Source of the DNA: Vanilla planifolia
Taxonomy: Eukaryota; Streptophyta; Magnoliopsida; Asparagales; Orchidaceae
Assembly: GCA_023846275.1 (NCBI GenBank)
Contig: JAIUJO010000086.1
Coordinates: 1,255,190-1,319,189, forward strand
Direction: 5' to 3'
DNA length: 64,000 nucleotides
Translations under genes and position numbers: made by a program
Shown: piece after piece, positions 53,200-64,000 of the stretch
Layout of the letters: every line of letters starts with the position of its first letter
How positions within the stretch are numbered: position 1 is the stretch's first letter
Notes under the pieces: generated by a model
What the model was told of the DNA's origin: nothing
Databases searched by the model: none
The model's input: only the letters and a program-made list of their open reading frames with translations

Positions 53200-56100
53200 T
53201 GCCTGCTCCAACCCAAGACTACTTTAAGTTAAAGTAATTAAGTTAGTTTGGCCAAGGCTATATAAGCTATTAAGATGCACTTGTAATTTAAGAAAACTCA
53301 ACCATAAATGGGGAATTTGGAGGAGCCATCATTGTGGCTACTAAGTAAAAAATGTGGGGTAAGCTATATGGAAGAAGAAGGAGGATTACAGCTTTCAAGA
53401 AAGGAAACATCTTACTATAGAGAAGACCTGTACATTACTTTTCAACATCGGATAATACTTGTGTTCAGCTAAGATCTAAGCCAAGATAGGAAGGAATTAC
53501 TTTGTGAAAATGTTTATGAAACCTTAGAGAAGACCTGTACATTACTTTTCAACATATCGCATGTTTGGCTTTGGTTATAAATATATGTAGAAGATGATTT
53601 TAGAATAGTAATTATTTGATGAAAAACACTTTATAATATATACCTCACCATGTAAAATAAGTCTAAAGCATGCTAAATTTTATGCCAATTTCCTTTTTTT
53701 TTGTCGTTTGTCTAGGCATTTATGTTTTAAGCAAAGATTATCATGATAACTATTAAAAAAGTTTTGAAAATCATGGAGAACAAATTTTTATTTAATATAA
53801 CCGTCATAAGCTTTACTTAATAGCACTTTTTTCTTGTTATATGTTCTGAAGAGTTAGGATCATTTGTGCAATCCTTCTTCTCTCTAAGTATCATTGATGT
53901 TTGATAATATAGATTGAATGTGATATTTACTTCTTGATTATTGCATGAATAGACAAAGAGTTTCGTGCCATGACGAATATAGAAGTTCATAAAATTGGGA
54001 CGTTGTTATTATTTTTTAAATAAACTTATTATTTGAATTGTATTTATGATGTAAGGCTTTACAATTATGTTTAAAATTACTCAACGGTTTTGTCGATAGC
54101 ATGACATGGTATAAATGAGTACTTTATTGCTAAAATCATAGATTAAAAATATATGAAGTGTAACGTGATATAGGTTTTGCTATAGATTAAATAAAAAATA
54201 ATTTAAAGACATATAAAAATAAACAAAAAACTATAGATAATATTGCAGTAGCAAATCTTTTGTTTGGCATCTACTTGTGAAGCATGGAACCAAGGGTTTT
54301 ACTAAGTTATAAGAGGCATTGGCTCAACCGTCAAGAGAACCTAAGTAAATTTTAAGATATGTGTTGCTCTTGGTTATTACTTAGAAAGGCTTGGAGCACT
54401 CAGTCTAAGGCCTTAGAAGATGCCTAAGTTAAGTAGGTATACAATTAGAAGAGTTTGGTTATGACAAACAATTAAGGCTAAGCTTAGACCTTATGGTAAA
54501 GGTTTTATGGATAATTCATAAACCTTAGCATAGTAAAATTGTGACTTTAAGGTTCTTCGTTGTTAATATGTAAGGTAAGCATAGGGTTGGAACCACGACT
54601 AAAGGTATAGAAAAAGCTTAATGGAGAAGGAAGCTATAATACATGATATTTATGATAACCTAACTAAAAACAATTTGTGAACCTTTATGAACAGTAAAGA
54701 TTAAGCTTTGGTTAATAAGGCTAACGACCAAGACTGTGCAAGAAGGTGGAAGAGCTTAGAATAAGACATAGGGTTGTGCTAGGTTTGGTGATGTAAGTAA
54801 TATGGTCAGGATGTTGGCTAGTCCTTGGATTGAATGCGTTACTTTGGTAAGACCAAGCATAATTCTATTTAGGCTCTTAAGGCACATGATGACATTGTCA
54901 ATGGTGATCTAAGGAACATTTGGAGGATTAGGAGATGCCTTGTAATCATTACGTTGATAATGGATTGCCTTGTGATCATAAGAGTTACAAGTGATACTTG
55001 TGTGAATTGAGACTTAGTTACACTAGCATTATGTTAATTATAGAATCTACAGTCAAAAGCTAAGCCATTATGAACTCTATGATTAACTTAGATAGGAAAG
55101 GTCCAAAACAAAATGTGGGCAAATTAAATTTAAGAAAAATAAGCATATAAACTCTAAATAGTTGAATTAGAATTTAGTAGGAAACTTAAGGAATTTAAAC
55201 ATAATGGACCCTAAATTATCGACACTCACTAAGGGATAGACATGTTAACTAGCCCACTGCCTTGGCTTGGTGTTACTAAAATTTGAATAGTTAAGCCGAT
55301 AGTTGGAGTATCAAATTTCATGATAAGAACCTCTAGAATTTGTAGGAAGCAATTGTATGAATAAACCCAAAAAGAAACTATTACACATTTAGTCCCATAA
55401 ATGGATTCCTATGTGATTATCATTACCACGTCAAATGCTAGATTACATTATTTGAAAAAGTGGCAGGGCTTGCCATGATTCTTATGCATATTTAATTATA
55501 TTATGTCACAAATTAGATGCTAAGTTTCTAGTTACAATGTAAGGAATTACATATTAAATTAATTAATAGATGATTATAACATTTTTTTTATTAGAAACTA
55601 ATGTCATTCACTCATTAGAAATATTAGTATTGTTACATTCATAATTCTTATTAGTGTATAATGTCATTGTATCATTAAAAGATTATAGTAAGATCAAGTT
55701 GTTAAAATTTGAGTAAGAATTTAGCTAGAGATTGTTAGAGCATGTGAATTAGTTGGAAAATTCACTTTATTTATTTCATCAGTAACAATAATGGATTTGA
55801 TACTTATTTCTCATCAGTTAAAATTTATTGGGTATAGGAGCATATCAGATTGTCTTAGTAGACTTGGTGCTTACTAGTTTTTTTTTTTATCAGACTTTGG
55901 TATTTATTCATTATTAAAAAATTAGATTGGTGATTAGAATTGAGTAGATTAATTGATTTTGTAGATATTTTATTGATGTTTTGACCTTATGAAAGAGAAA
56001 ATTGGTTAGATTCCTTGCATGATAATTTTTTCCTTGGAATTTGGAAGTACAATATGATAATGTGATTTTTTAGAAGTACAATATGTAATGTCATTTGAGA

Positions 56101-56460
56101 GTTAGGCTATGGAGAAATAATATGTGTGTGTGAGAGAGTATTATCTGTTGATAATTAAATCTTTTTTTTAAAAAAAGGTAGTTATACGATCGAATGAATA
56201 TGTAGATTGGAATTTTATTTTTACTTTTAAAGGTTTGCTTTTGCTACATTATAAAATGGTCAATGTTGTTATCCTAACGACCAAGGCGAGGATCAAAGAC
56301 ATTTTGATGATAATAACCCAATTATGCAAGAATTTAACACAATGATAAAGCATGGATATATTTTGCCTAGATAATTGTGGAAGAGGTCCTTTAAGGAGGC
56401 ATTCTACACGTATGATTTTGTTTGTTGTACTTTAACAAAGAAGGGTAATAAATTTTAAGT
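53200..56460 (+). repeat. Repeat D, 3.3 kb non-coding unit (inverted partner of C)
   Basis: This is the right-arm partner of 26,600-29,940. It begins near a TATA-like GGCTATATAAGC (53,256-53,267, plus) and contains a G+C-richer core, 54,290-55,100, with recurring AGGCTAAG / GCTTAG-type words. No coding domain is visible. A TATA box at one end and such a core would suit a large LTR or a non-autonomous retroelement, but no primer site or terminal repeats were found. TG/AG simple repeats lie at 56,121-56,139. Confidence 0.6.
53419..53555 (+). repeat. Exact 30-bp direct repeat, 107 bp apart
   Basis: A 30-base sequence starting AGAGAAGACCTGTACATTAC occurs without a mismatch at 53,419-53,448 and 53,526-53,555. 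Flanks are not clearly repeated. The left arm does not show it at the matching place. Perfect identity in decayed surroundings implies a late, local event. Confidence 0.9.
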
Positions 56461-58090
56461 ATTTTTTAAATTTTTTGTTTAGAATGTAAGCTTAATTTAA
56501 ATAATCTATACAAGCTATAAAAAATATATTCAAATTTAAATTAATCAACTTAAAAATTAAATATTTTTTAGTATCTTAGGAATCATTCCATGATCGTCTT
56601 AAGAATCATTTTTCTTAACTTTTATTATTTCTTTTCAATAATAATTAATTAAATTTTAAAAATTAAAAAGTACCAATTCCACTGAAATTAACTAACCTAA
56701 ACCTATGTAAAACTTTTTAGGCATTGAGTATTAATGTACAACCCATTCCCTATAATAATTGAATCAAGGCATCACTCTTAAATGTAGATGGAATTATCTT
56801 GAATCTAGGTGCTACTCCCTGCATTCAAATAACAATTAATCTTATCAATGCAAGTGTCATGACTATGTCTTGCATAGACTTGGTGGCACTAACCCTAAAA
56901 TCAAACTACTTCTAAAGTAAACAAAATCCATTATAAGAAGAAAGAATAGTAACAAATACATCAGGAGATAAATTTAAAGCTTTTACCTCATAGCTAAATT
57001 CTAAATTGTAGTAGTGATGTGAGTTGTCTAATCATGGAATTTTACAATCAAATGATCATAGCCACAATCAACTTTTCTAAGGGATAATTCTACTAACTAT
57101 CTCATCGCTCCATTTAATGATCACATGGACTAAATTTCATCCATGAGTAAAATTATATCTAGTGATTAGATCATTATTTAGATTTAACAACCTATATGAA
57201 ATGCAAGTATTTAAATTCTCTAGTTTATTTCTAATTATCCATTTGCGTAATATTCAAATCAAGCATTCCAAGATTCTTTTAATCATGTAGCTCCTACGTA
57301 ATGACTATTTTAACAAATATTTACTTGCTATAATTTTTATTCAAATCATATTAATTTTTTAATTAAAAAATATCTATTAGTTAAAAAAATAAAATGGTTA
57401 GCAAGGTGAATACTTTTAGTCATTAGAAAATGTTTATAAATTCGGTAACTTTTTATCAAACAAATTGATGAAATTTTTCAAAAATTATAAAGAAACATTT
57501 GTAATGGCATTGAAGCCATTAGTAACTAGTGCTCATCATTACCTTTATATGTTGTCTCCTTCACCAACTCGATATTTTTTCTCGAGAATAACAAAGCTCT
57601 CAATTCCTCTTTTTCTATTTTATTAAATTAAAATAATTTTCTTTGTTGAGCAATTCTTGAGTGTAGGAATTACATTATATAGATTTCAGTTGCCACTTTC
57701 CTTTCCTCTTTCTACAAATTTCACTTCATTATAAGGCATTGTAGATTACTTTTTTCTATTTAATTGTTGTGATAGTTTAGGATGTCCCTGTTTTTAGTAA
57801 AGGGATTATATAAATTTTTTGTTTATGACTTCCTTTTTTGGAAGTGGACATTGGTTTGATTTTTGGATGAATCATCTAAACAAGGCATAAGTGTATTCTA
57901 AAACTTTTGTTGACCTTTTGCTTTGACAATTTCCTTAAACATTTATTATTAAATAGAGATTAACGTATTTCAAAAAAAATTAAACATTTTACAGAATTAT
58001 TTCTAGATATTTGTTTAAGCTTATTATAAATTCCTTAAACATTTTTTTAAAATATTTTTGTGAGAAACAAATAATTTGTTTCTTAATAAT
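56460..58090. other. Non-coding DNA shared by both arms
   Basis: No gene is present. This is the partner of 24,770-26,600. The best conserved blocks are 57,000-57,330 and 57,490-57,560, which match 25,320-25,900 in reverse. No element ends are visible. Confidence 0.6.
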
Positions 58091-58439
58091 TCATTCACTC
58101 TCTTGTTGAAACATTATCAACATGATGCAAGGAGCTCATTTGCTTCAGATCAGTGTAAAAAACTCTAATGTACTGTAAGGATTAAATTAGAAGGAAGGAA
58201 AATATTGAGACAAAAGCAAACAAGTTGATATTTAAAATGAAGAGTTAATAACATAAATGATGTGTCCAAGCTTAAATAATAAACAAAGAAACAAAACAAT
58301 TTTGAGTAAATGTTTCTATTTTATAAAATTTTTAATTAATCATTTATAAGGATTAATTGCATTATTTTAAGCATTCTTGATTTTTTAATTATAAAAAGGT
58401 TCTTTTTGACACATGTTTCGAAAGAACATCACAAACAAA

Positions 58440-59330
58440 TATCAAGCCACAGTTAGATGTTGGAATATTTCAAGTTTTGTTGTGATCCAGATGACACTTC
58501 CAACATGATTTTAGGGACATTATCTTGTAAGTATGCTCCTATCCCATATTGGGTATATCTCATGCACATTAGCCTCATGGCCTTTTCTCACGAATTTGCA
58601 GAAGGTTTGGATCCTTGCCAATCATGACAATGCTAATGTCTTTTGGAATGTGTCAAGAAAAGTTCTTGTTTGATGAGGATGATGTCTCTAAAATGGTTGC
58701 TCCCTTCAAACCCACTTTAGTAGGTAACATTTTATGTTCGATGACCCCACATGGAATTTTAAAGAGTACAAATTCAAAACAATTATCCCCTTCAATCTAT
58801 AATGAAGAGATAAGCATGTCCTCCTAAGATTTTCTCTAGAATTGGAAAACATTTGATGTTGGACGTATAATATTAAAAAAATTGTAATCTTTCAAATGTT
58901 TCCAATTTTTTAGCTCATTACTAAACAATTGTAAGCTCTAGTGTGGATCTCATTGGAGCACCATCCAATCATCTTCGTAAACATGTAAGCCCTCTTCTAA
59001 ATAATGTTAGTGCTTTGCAAGTCATTAAAAGTATTGCTATGACAATAAACTTAACAAGGCTCCATGAAGCACTAGTCTATGTTTTTGTCAATCTTACTAA
59101 AAACTTTCTTTAGATGTCAGAATCTTCAGAGAGATTGGGTGTAAAAATGGCTGATTGAAAAAATTGATGTAACGAAAAGTTTCCCTAACATTATCGAAGT
59201 AACTGTAGAAAAGGATTCTCAATGGTCCAAAGCAAGCAAGAAAAAAGTTCTAAACCCTTCTATCCAAGAAATGGAGAAGTTGAGACACTTCCAATTAGTG
59301 AAGTATTAAGTAATGTGGAACATCAAGCTT
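58440..59330 (+). pseudogene. LINE ORF1 remnant (DUF4283-like / zinc-knuckle type)
   Basis: Plant LINE ORF1 proteins bind the element RNA. At 59,050-59,103 the plus strand reads LTRLHEALVYVFVNLTKN, matching the conserved LARLHEARVCVLVDLTK-like stretch that precedes the CCHC zinc knuckle in this family. A following piece resembles the knuckle approach. The start is not preserved and several frame changes are needed to follow the similarity. Copy A has the same region at about 23,500-24,400. Confidence 0.65.
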
Positions 59331-59779
59331 TGGTAACAATCAATGTATAAAACAATATCAGTACCTCACTGCATCACAAAACATCACCAAATAATAAAAA
59401 ATCCTAATTGTACTATTAATCACCTATTCAATGATAAAATGATCAATTTCAATTAGCAATTCTAAAGTAAGACCAAACAATATCAATCTTATTTGAAACT
59501 TAGGAAGGATATGGATCTTAAACAAAAAGTAGATATTCAATGTCTCAAAAGCTAAAATAAAAATCTTTAGCAAAAAGAAAAGACTCTAGAGCTTTCTAGG
59601 ATAAACTTGAATGTTTTCATAATGGCTAGTAGTGACAAGTCAATAAGAAAAGATGCTAAATGGAATTTTAGAATGTGGTTTGCCTAAAAAGACCAAAAGA
59701 AGCTTTCAAGAATCTCAAAATGTAGACATTATTGATAGTAAAAAATGATGTCTTACTTTTGAAAATAAAGGGTGTAGTT

Positions 59780-60200
59780 AGTTGTACAGTAGCATGAGGC
59801 CTTAATAACATGTTCAAATTACATAAAATTAAGTTAATTGTAATGATGGAATACATTGTATGTGATAGATAAATGGACATCCTTTGCAAGACTCCAATTT
59901 TTCACTATTGTGAAGCAAAATTTCTAACAAAGTATAGGTGTATTGGTTGTAGTACTTATAATATTAAAAATTGAAAATTAAGAATAGTTTGTTCACATGG
60001 TGATACCTAAATGATGTGCTATCTTTTTATGTATATCAACAATTCTTTTATTAATAGAGTAGATCTTTCGTGGGATTTAAGATTATTAGTGGAGACAAAA
60101 TTGTCTTCAATAAATTGAAAGGATAATCAAATATCATTGCTAAGGTTCATATATATAAAGTTCAATCTTGTGGAAAGAACCCTAATGAATCATGATTTTC
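59780..60200 (+). pseudogene. LINE endonuclease-domain remnant
   Basis: The apurinic-like endonuclease of LINE ORF2 nicks target DNA. The plus strand has a GLNNMFKLHKIKLIVMME-type stretch near 59,795-59,850, like the N-terminal motif region. At 60,038-60,067 NNSFINRVDL corresponds to the (Y)xxNxxxxRxxLW block. The equivalent in copy A is at about 22,830-23,110. It is short and interrupted, and catalytic residues cannot be followed with confidence. Confidence 0.55.
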
Positions 60201-60639
60201 TCAATGCCTTCCTAAAATTGTGGCTCAACATATGAATAAGTTCATCTTATACTAATGTTTTTTACAGATCATTCCTCAAGAAATAATTAAATCCATTCCT
60301 AGTCAACTTAGATTCTAAAGCACTTGGATTTAAAGAATATAATTCTCTCTAGTTGTTGCTCAAAATTGGAGTCGTCAAATTTCTTCTTCAGGAATGTAGG
60401 CCCTAGTTTATAAGCTGAAGAGAGTAAAAGCCCACCTTAAAGAATGTAGTAAAAGTTAATTTGGTAATATATTATTGAAGATTGAAGAAGAAGAATACCA
60501 TGTTATGTTGAATGAAAATAACTTTAGAGTTATAGATGAGTTATCATGGTTAGAACTAACAAAGCTTAAGATGAATGAACCATCATTGCTAAAATGGAGA
60601 TGCATGGAGAATACATTTAAGAACACTACGAGATACTAT

Positions 60640-61440
60640 TTTATAATTTTATAGGACATTTTATAATTCTGAAAGCTACAAGAAATTACAAAATAAATAC
60701 CTAAAATGTTTTAAGAAAATAAGAAAAACTTCTTGAAAACCTACAAAATTAATTATTATAATTAGTTCCTAAACAGAGACATGCATTTTGAGCATTAGTC
60801 TTGGAAAAACGTGAGGGAATAAGCAACACATGATGTGGCATGGGTGTATTAATGCCTCACTTTGGGTTCCAATTTTGGTGAGTAGCTCGATGAAATGGCA
60901 TTGAAACTTTGGGTTTGCTTCTGGATTAATATGGATTGAAGAGAGTCAGCATGACTTGACGAGTCAGCTATAATTGTGATGGTAACGATTCTTGGTAATG
61001 GCGAATGATAACAGAAAAGCCCATAAAAAAATTTAAATCCCTTTTTAAATCAGTTTTCAAGTAAATTTTCTATAGATGTATTTGTGAGATGGTTGAAGGG
61101 AAGTTCTATACTAAATATAGGATGAAAATCCACAAAAAGTTTCCAATTATTCTTTAAACAACTTAAAATAAATTATAAATGCAGATAAATTCATGAACTA
61201 ATAAAAATAAATAGGAATAAGTAATAAAGAAGGTTCTACTATAATTCAACCACACAATGATAATAATAACAGAGATTAATGAGAAGTACAGTAACCAATC
61301 ATCAAAGGGGTCCAAGTTCGAATAGAACTAGTACATCTCCAATTTGAACCTCTACGAGATGTAGTAGATGTGACTACGTCAAATGGATAATAGTTCAAAG
61401 ACATTTATTGTATAGCTTAATAATGATGATAAAAACCCAA
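60640..61440 (-). mobile_element. LTR-derived module inserted in LINE B
   Basis: About 800 bp of non-LINE sequence separates the endonuclease-RT linker from the pre-RT stretch that resumes near 61,440-61,600. It aligns in the same direction with 16,650-17,450 (U3 side of the Gypsy LTR) and in reverse with 21,480-22,320 in LINE A. It is thus a solo or partial LTR fossil, antisense to the LINE, inserted before the arms were duplicated. The R-U5 side seems absent. Confidence 0.65.
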
Positions 61441-61559
61441 ATTTTGTCCACACAAAGTTCGATAATAAGCAAATGAACGGTAATATACAAAATGTGAAAG
61501 ATCCACATGGGAGTTGGTCTTTGAGAAGGATTTAGTTGCCAAATACATTGTGGATTGCT

Positions 61560-62400
61560 TGATGTTTCACTATTCCACAATAAGAAAAAGAAGAGTTTCT
61601 TTGATTTATGATGCTTAGACTCACTACTGGGAAATGTGATTCTAACTCATCGAGTTAATAAGAAGAAAAAAATATATTTTTTTGATGGATTCTTTATGTG
61701 CTTGTAGATTTTATGGGTTTAATGTTTTATTTTACAACCATTATTGGTCCATATTTCAAGATGACATTTATCATGTTGTCGATGATATTCTTATTGGTTG
61801 CCCATCACCAAAAGAATGTAGTAGTTCTAAAAATATATTGCTTGCATAAGAAATCATAGTTTCATGAGAGCAACTTGATGATTTAAATGAGAAGATCAAA
61901 GCTAATAGCTTTATTATCAAGCTAAACTATGAGAATGTTTTACATCTAACTCTCTTATTGGCTAAAGCCTGGTAACCCTCTATCCCTATTTCTTCTCCAC
62001 ATTGTAGTTAAAGAAGTAAGAAAAAGTTTAAACTATCAACATATGCAAGGTAAAGCGAAGCATTAGGCCACTCAAATTTGTTGTGAACCAAAGTCCCATT
62101 TGTGCTTTGTAGTTTGCCTTTTTAGTCTTCTTCAGACATCATAAACACTTAATTAAAAATAGCAAGTTTTTCTTCTCTAATCTCCAGTGCACATCAATTT
62201 TGTAGAATAATGTTCAAAGGAACTTCTTTATTAGATGTACAAACATGTAACACATGGAGTAGAACATTAACAAGGAGCTCCTACTTCAAAAAAGATACTA
62301 CCTTGCAATCCATTAACTCAAAAAAACATTATTCAAAGGCAGGAAATAAGTGGTCCACTTTGAACACTAAATTAACGAAACATGCAAAACGAAATTACTC
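61560..62400 (+). pseudogene. LINE reverse transcriptase remnant
   Basis: The plus strand at about 61,680-61,800 reads pieces like DGF, FYNHYWSIFQDDIYHVV, equivalent to the SPGPDGF..FY..FW block at the start of L1 RT. At 62,214-62,400 a TLTRSSYFKK-like stretch and the following KH..KAGNKWSTLNTKL piece match the end of RT (family: L..G.P.....W...I..I..RLS.W). The catalytic FADD region was not recognised. Copy A keeps only the last part. Confidence 0.6.
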
Positions 62401-62449
62401 TCAATAGGAGGTATTACTTACTAGTCATGTTTTTCAGTCAATAGCACTC

Positions 62450-63250
62450 TATAAATAAAATTATATCAAATCTTCTAAATAATATTATTAATTCATTATA
62501 AAGTGTAATAAATGGTTTTCTTTGGGGTAATAGTCATTTGGTGAGCAAGCACCATTTGGACATTTAGAGTTCCACTCTAAAAAGTATGGATTTCTGGTTA
62601 AGAAATTAAAGGATATTATGGATGTATATAACGTTAAGCTCTTTTAAAACACCTCAAACATTATCAACTTTATATACTTGAGATGTAAGTTCTTTTATAG
62701 AAAATGTTGTGGAGCATGTGCAATGACATGGAATCAAATATAAAGAATCATCACACTATTTTGTATTTTGTAATACTTCAAACAAAATATATAAAGATGG
62801 CAATACTAATACACCCTCACTAAGGTTTGTAAATTCACTTTCAATTCAGGATGGTATAAGCTTAGATTTAATTAATTGCCTTATTCATAAGTCACAACAC
62901 ATGATTTGGAATAATTATCAACCCTCAAAAATATCTTGATTAATATGGAGGCTGCTAAATAACTAATTACCTATTGATAACAACCTAAGGAAGTTGAATT
63001 TCATTTTATAAAGAAATGCACTTTTTTTTGCTTATAGGATTCTCAAATGAATCTTATGGAACTCCTTTATAATGAATTAGCATTAAAAAAGCTGGACATC
63101 ATGATTCACAAAATGCCTCTACAAGGATGGAAGTGTAGTCACACAAACTCAATAGCTATTGATTATTTAATTTTCTCTCTTCTCTCATACGTTGTAATAT
63201 CAACAAGATAAAAATTTGAAGTAATTCAATGATCCAATATTCTATGTTAT
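62450..63250 (+). pseudogene. LINE post-RT region remnant
   Basis: VINGFLWGNSHLVSKHHL at 62,505-62,558 matches the (V)xxFLWG......W and following block found after RT in plant LINEs. The next bases correspond to the GGLG(I/F)..L...N.A...K segment. Copy A carries the same stretch as VINGFLWGDSDLL around 21,185-21,225. Interrupted by stops. Confidence 0.7.
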
Positions 63251-63379
63251 TTTCTTGATAAAATTAAACATAATACTTACAAATTTAAAAATGTTGCTTA
63301 ATTATGTAAAGAAGTTCAATAGATCCTAAAATAGTAAAATATACATTGCTTCCTTGATTTTTTGAGATTAATTGAATAA

Positions 63380-63780
63380 TAAAAGAAGTGGTTCAATGGA
63401 CTCCCCTAGAAGAGGATTTAGAAAAATCAAATTCTAGTGGATGGATTTAGAAATAACCAAGGCCCTATGGGTTGTGTTGGTGTGATAGGAGACTACTTGG
63501 TGAGCTATTAAAGTACTCTTAATTTACATAGAATGTAAAAATATATAAGTTGTTGCCATTGAAATACAATTTGCTTTAAATTTATGTGAGAATTTGGGGT
63601 TATAGAAACATAATTATAGAATCAAACAATTAATCAATACTTTTAATGATTCAATAAAAGATTGGAATCCCATGTTGTATCTTAATAGAACTAAATAAAA
63701 TGAATCAATTTCTTTGCAAGTAGTCAAATTATATTACATATTAAGGGAAGGAAATGTAGTAACTAATTTGTAGGCTTAAA
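63380..63780 (+). pseudogene. LINE C-terminal RNase H remnant
   Basis: Many plant L1 elements end in an RNase H domain (RVT_3 type). Here the plus strand has DGFRNNQGPMGC with NNQGPMGC at 63,452-63,475, the DGA...N.GP.G.G block. Later pieces correspond to the REGN..AD.LA end near 63,745-63,775. The same domain occurs in copy A at about 19,900-20,330. Broken. Confidence 0.65.
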
Positions 63781-64000
63781 TATGTAGTAAATGTATTTAT
63801 TTAAGGTTCTAAATCCATAACAAATTCCAAAAGTTTGCAATGCTAGAATTAAGCTTGATGAGGAGAGGTGTTCATATATATTGTAGTGATCATTAGGAAA
63901 GTCATCCAACTAATGCCTCCATAATCAAATTTATGTAATGCAGTCACACGATTATTATGGCTGACTTGAATTTTTTCTTATGGAAAGTAGGAATTATTTG

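Larger units (their letters stand above)
48915..64000 (+). repeat. Right arm of a giant inverted duplication
   Basis: This arm is collinear with the reverse complement of 19,705-33,310. It contains, from the axis outward, AT-rich DNA, repeat D, shared non-coding DNA and LINE copy B. Right-arm-only sequence is present at 51,230-53,060 and 61,440-62,213. The alignment continues to the last bases of the window, so the true outer end is not visible. Confidence 0.85.
58090..64000 (+). mobile_element. L1-type LINE remnant, copy B (runs off the window)
   Basis: This is a non-LTR retrotransposon in plus orientation. Its order is 5' untranslated part (58,090-58,440), ORF1 (about 58,440-59,330), endonuclease (about 59,780-60,200), endonuclease-RT linker (about 60,200-60,640, with FGNILLKIEEEE at 60,459-60,494), an LTR-derived insertion (60,640-61,440), RT (about 61,560-62,400), post-RT region (VINGFLWGNSHLV at 62,505-62,543) and RNase H (about 63,380-63,780). 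The layout is that of plant L1-clade LINEs. All frames contain multiple stops and shifts. It is more complete than copy A because it keeps the start of RT. The 3' end and poly-A tail are beyond or near the window edge. Confidence 0.85.

Noticed and set aside
61310-61335. AAGTTCGAAT, resembling a tRNA B box
   Set aside because: It lies inside the LTR-derived module. The equivalent positions of the other copies do not keep it and no A box is present.
19705-64000. Arms as terminal inverted repeats of a giant DNA transposon or Polinton
   Set aside because: The arms contain a LINE, an LTR fragment and plain intergenic DNA and extend past the window. The spacer shows no polymerase, capsid or transposase gene. 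A segmental inverted duplication explains it better.
1-64000. CRISPR arrays, operons, riboswitches or organelle-derived DNA
   Set aside because: No regularly spaced repeats, no bacterial gene structure, and no recognisable chloroplast or mitochondrial gene. The element content is that of plant nuclear DNA.

Overview
This is an extremely A+T-rich (roughly three-quarters by eye), CpG-poor, gene-free stretch of a large nuclear genome. It is made of old, overlapping transposable-element remains. The element types (Gypsy and Copia LTR elements with initiator-Met primer sites, and L1-type LINEs with a DUF4283-like ORF1 and a C-terminal RNase H) point to a seed plant with a big genome and slow DNA removal, such as a conifer or a giant-genome angiosperm. 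The species cannot be named from the sequence. I see no intact host gene, tRNA, rRNA or other RNA gene. Open frames are 61 to 88 codons and none reads as a functional gene.

Layout. 1-2180: AT-rich, unassigned. 2180-4700: Copia fossil, minus strand. 4700-10640: unassigned, with an orphan primer-site/TATA pair of an LTR element near 8.0-8.4 kb. 10640-17450: a Gypsy fossil, minus strand, with recognisable gag, protease, RT, RNase H, integrase, primer site and LTR pieces, and a second protease-like segment out of place. 19.7-24.8 kb: LINE copy A, minus strand. 26.6-29.9 kb: repeat C, a 3.3 kb unit without recognisable coding. 35.2-37.8 kb: second copy of the Copia fossil. 37.9-39.2 kb and 40.8-41.4 kb: two direct duplications. 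41.4-48.9 kb: unassigned. 53.2-56.5 kb: repeat D, the inverted partner of C. 58.1-64.0 kb: LINE copy B, plus strand, running off the window.

The main result is that 19.7-33.3 kb and 48.9-64.0 kb are the two arms of one very large, old inverted duplication. Matches are collinear through LINE A/B, the non-repeat-like gap, repeats C/D and the AT-rich inner zone, with the axis near 41 kb and a spacer of about 15.6 kb. By eye the aligned blocks are about 70-75% identical. A piece of the Gypsy LTR family interrupts the LINE at the same place in both arms, so that insertion came before the duplication. Indels between the arms expose two younger candidate insertions (31.93-33.13 kb and 51.23-53.06 kb).

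Nothing here works together as an active pathway. The window records successive insertion, duplication and deamination-like decay. All boundaries and identities were judged by eye and carry tens to a few hundred bases of uncertainty.
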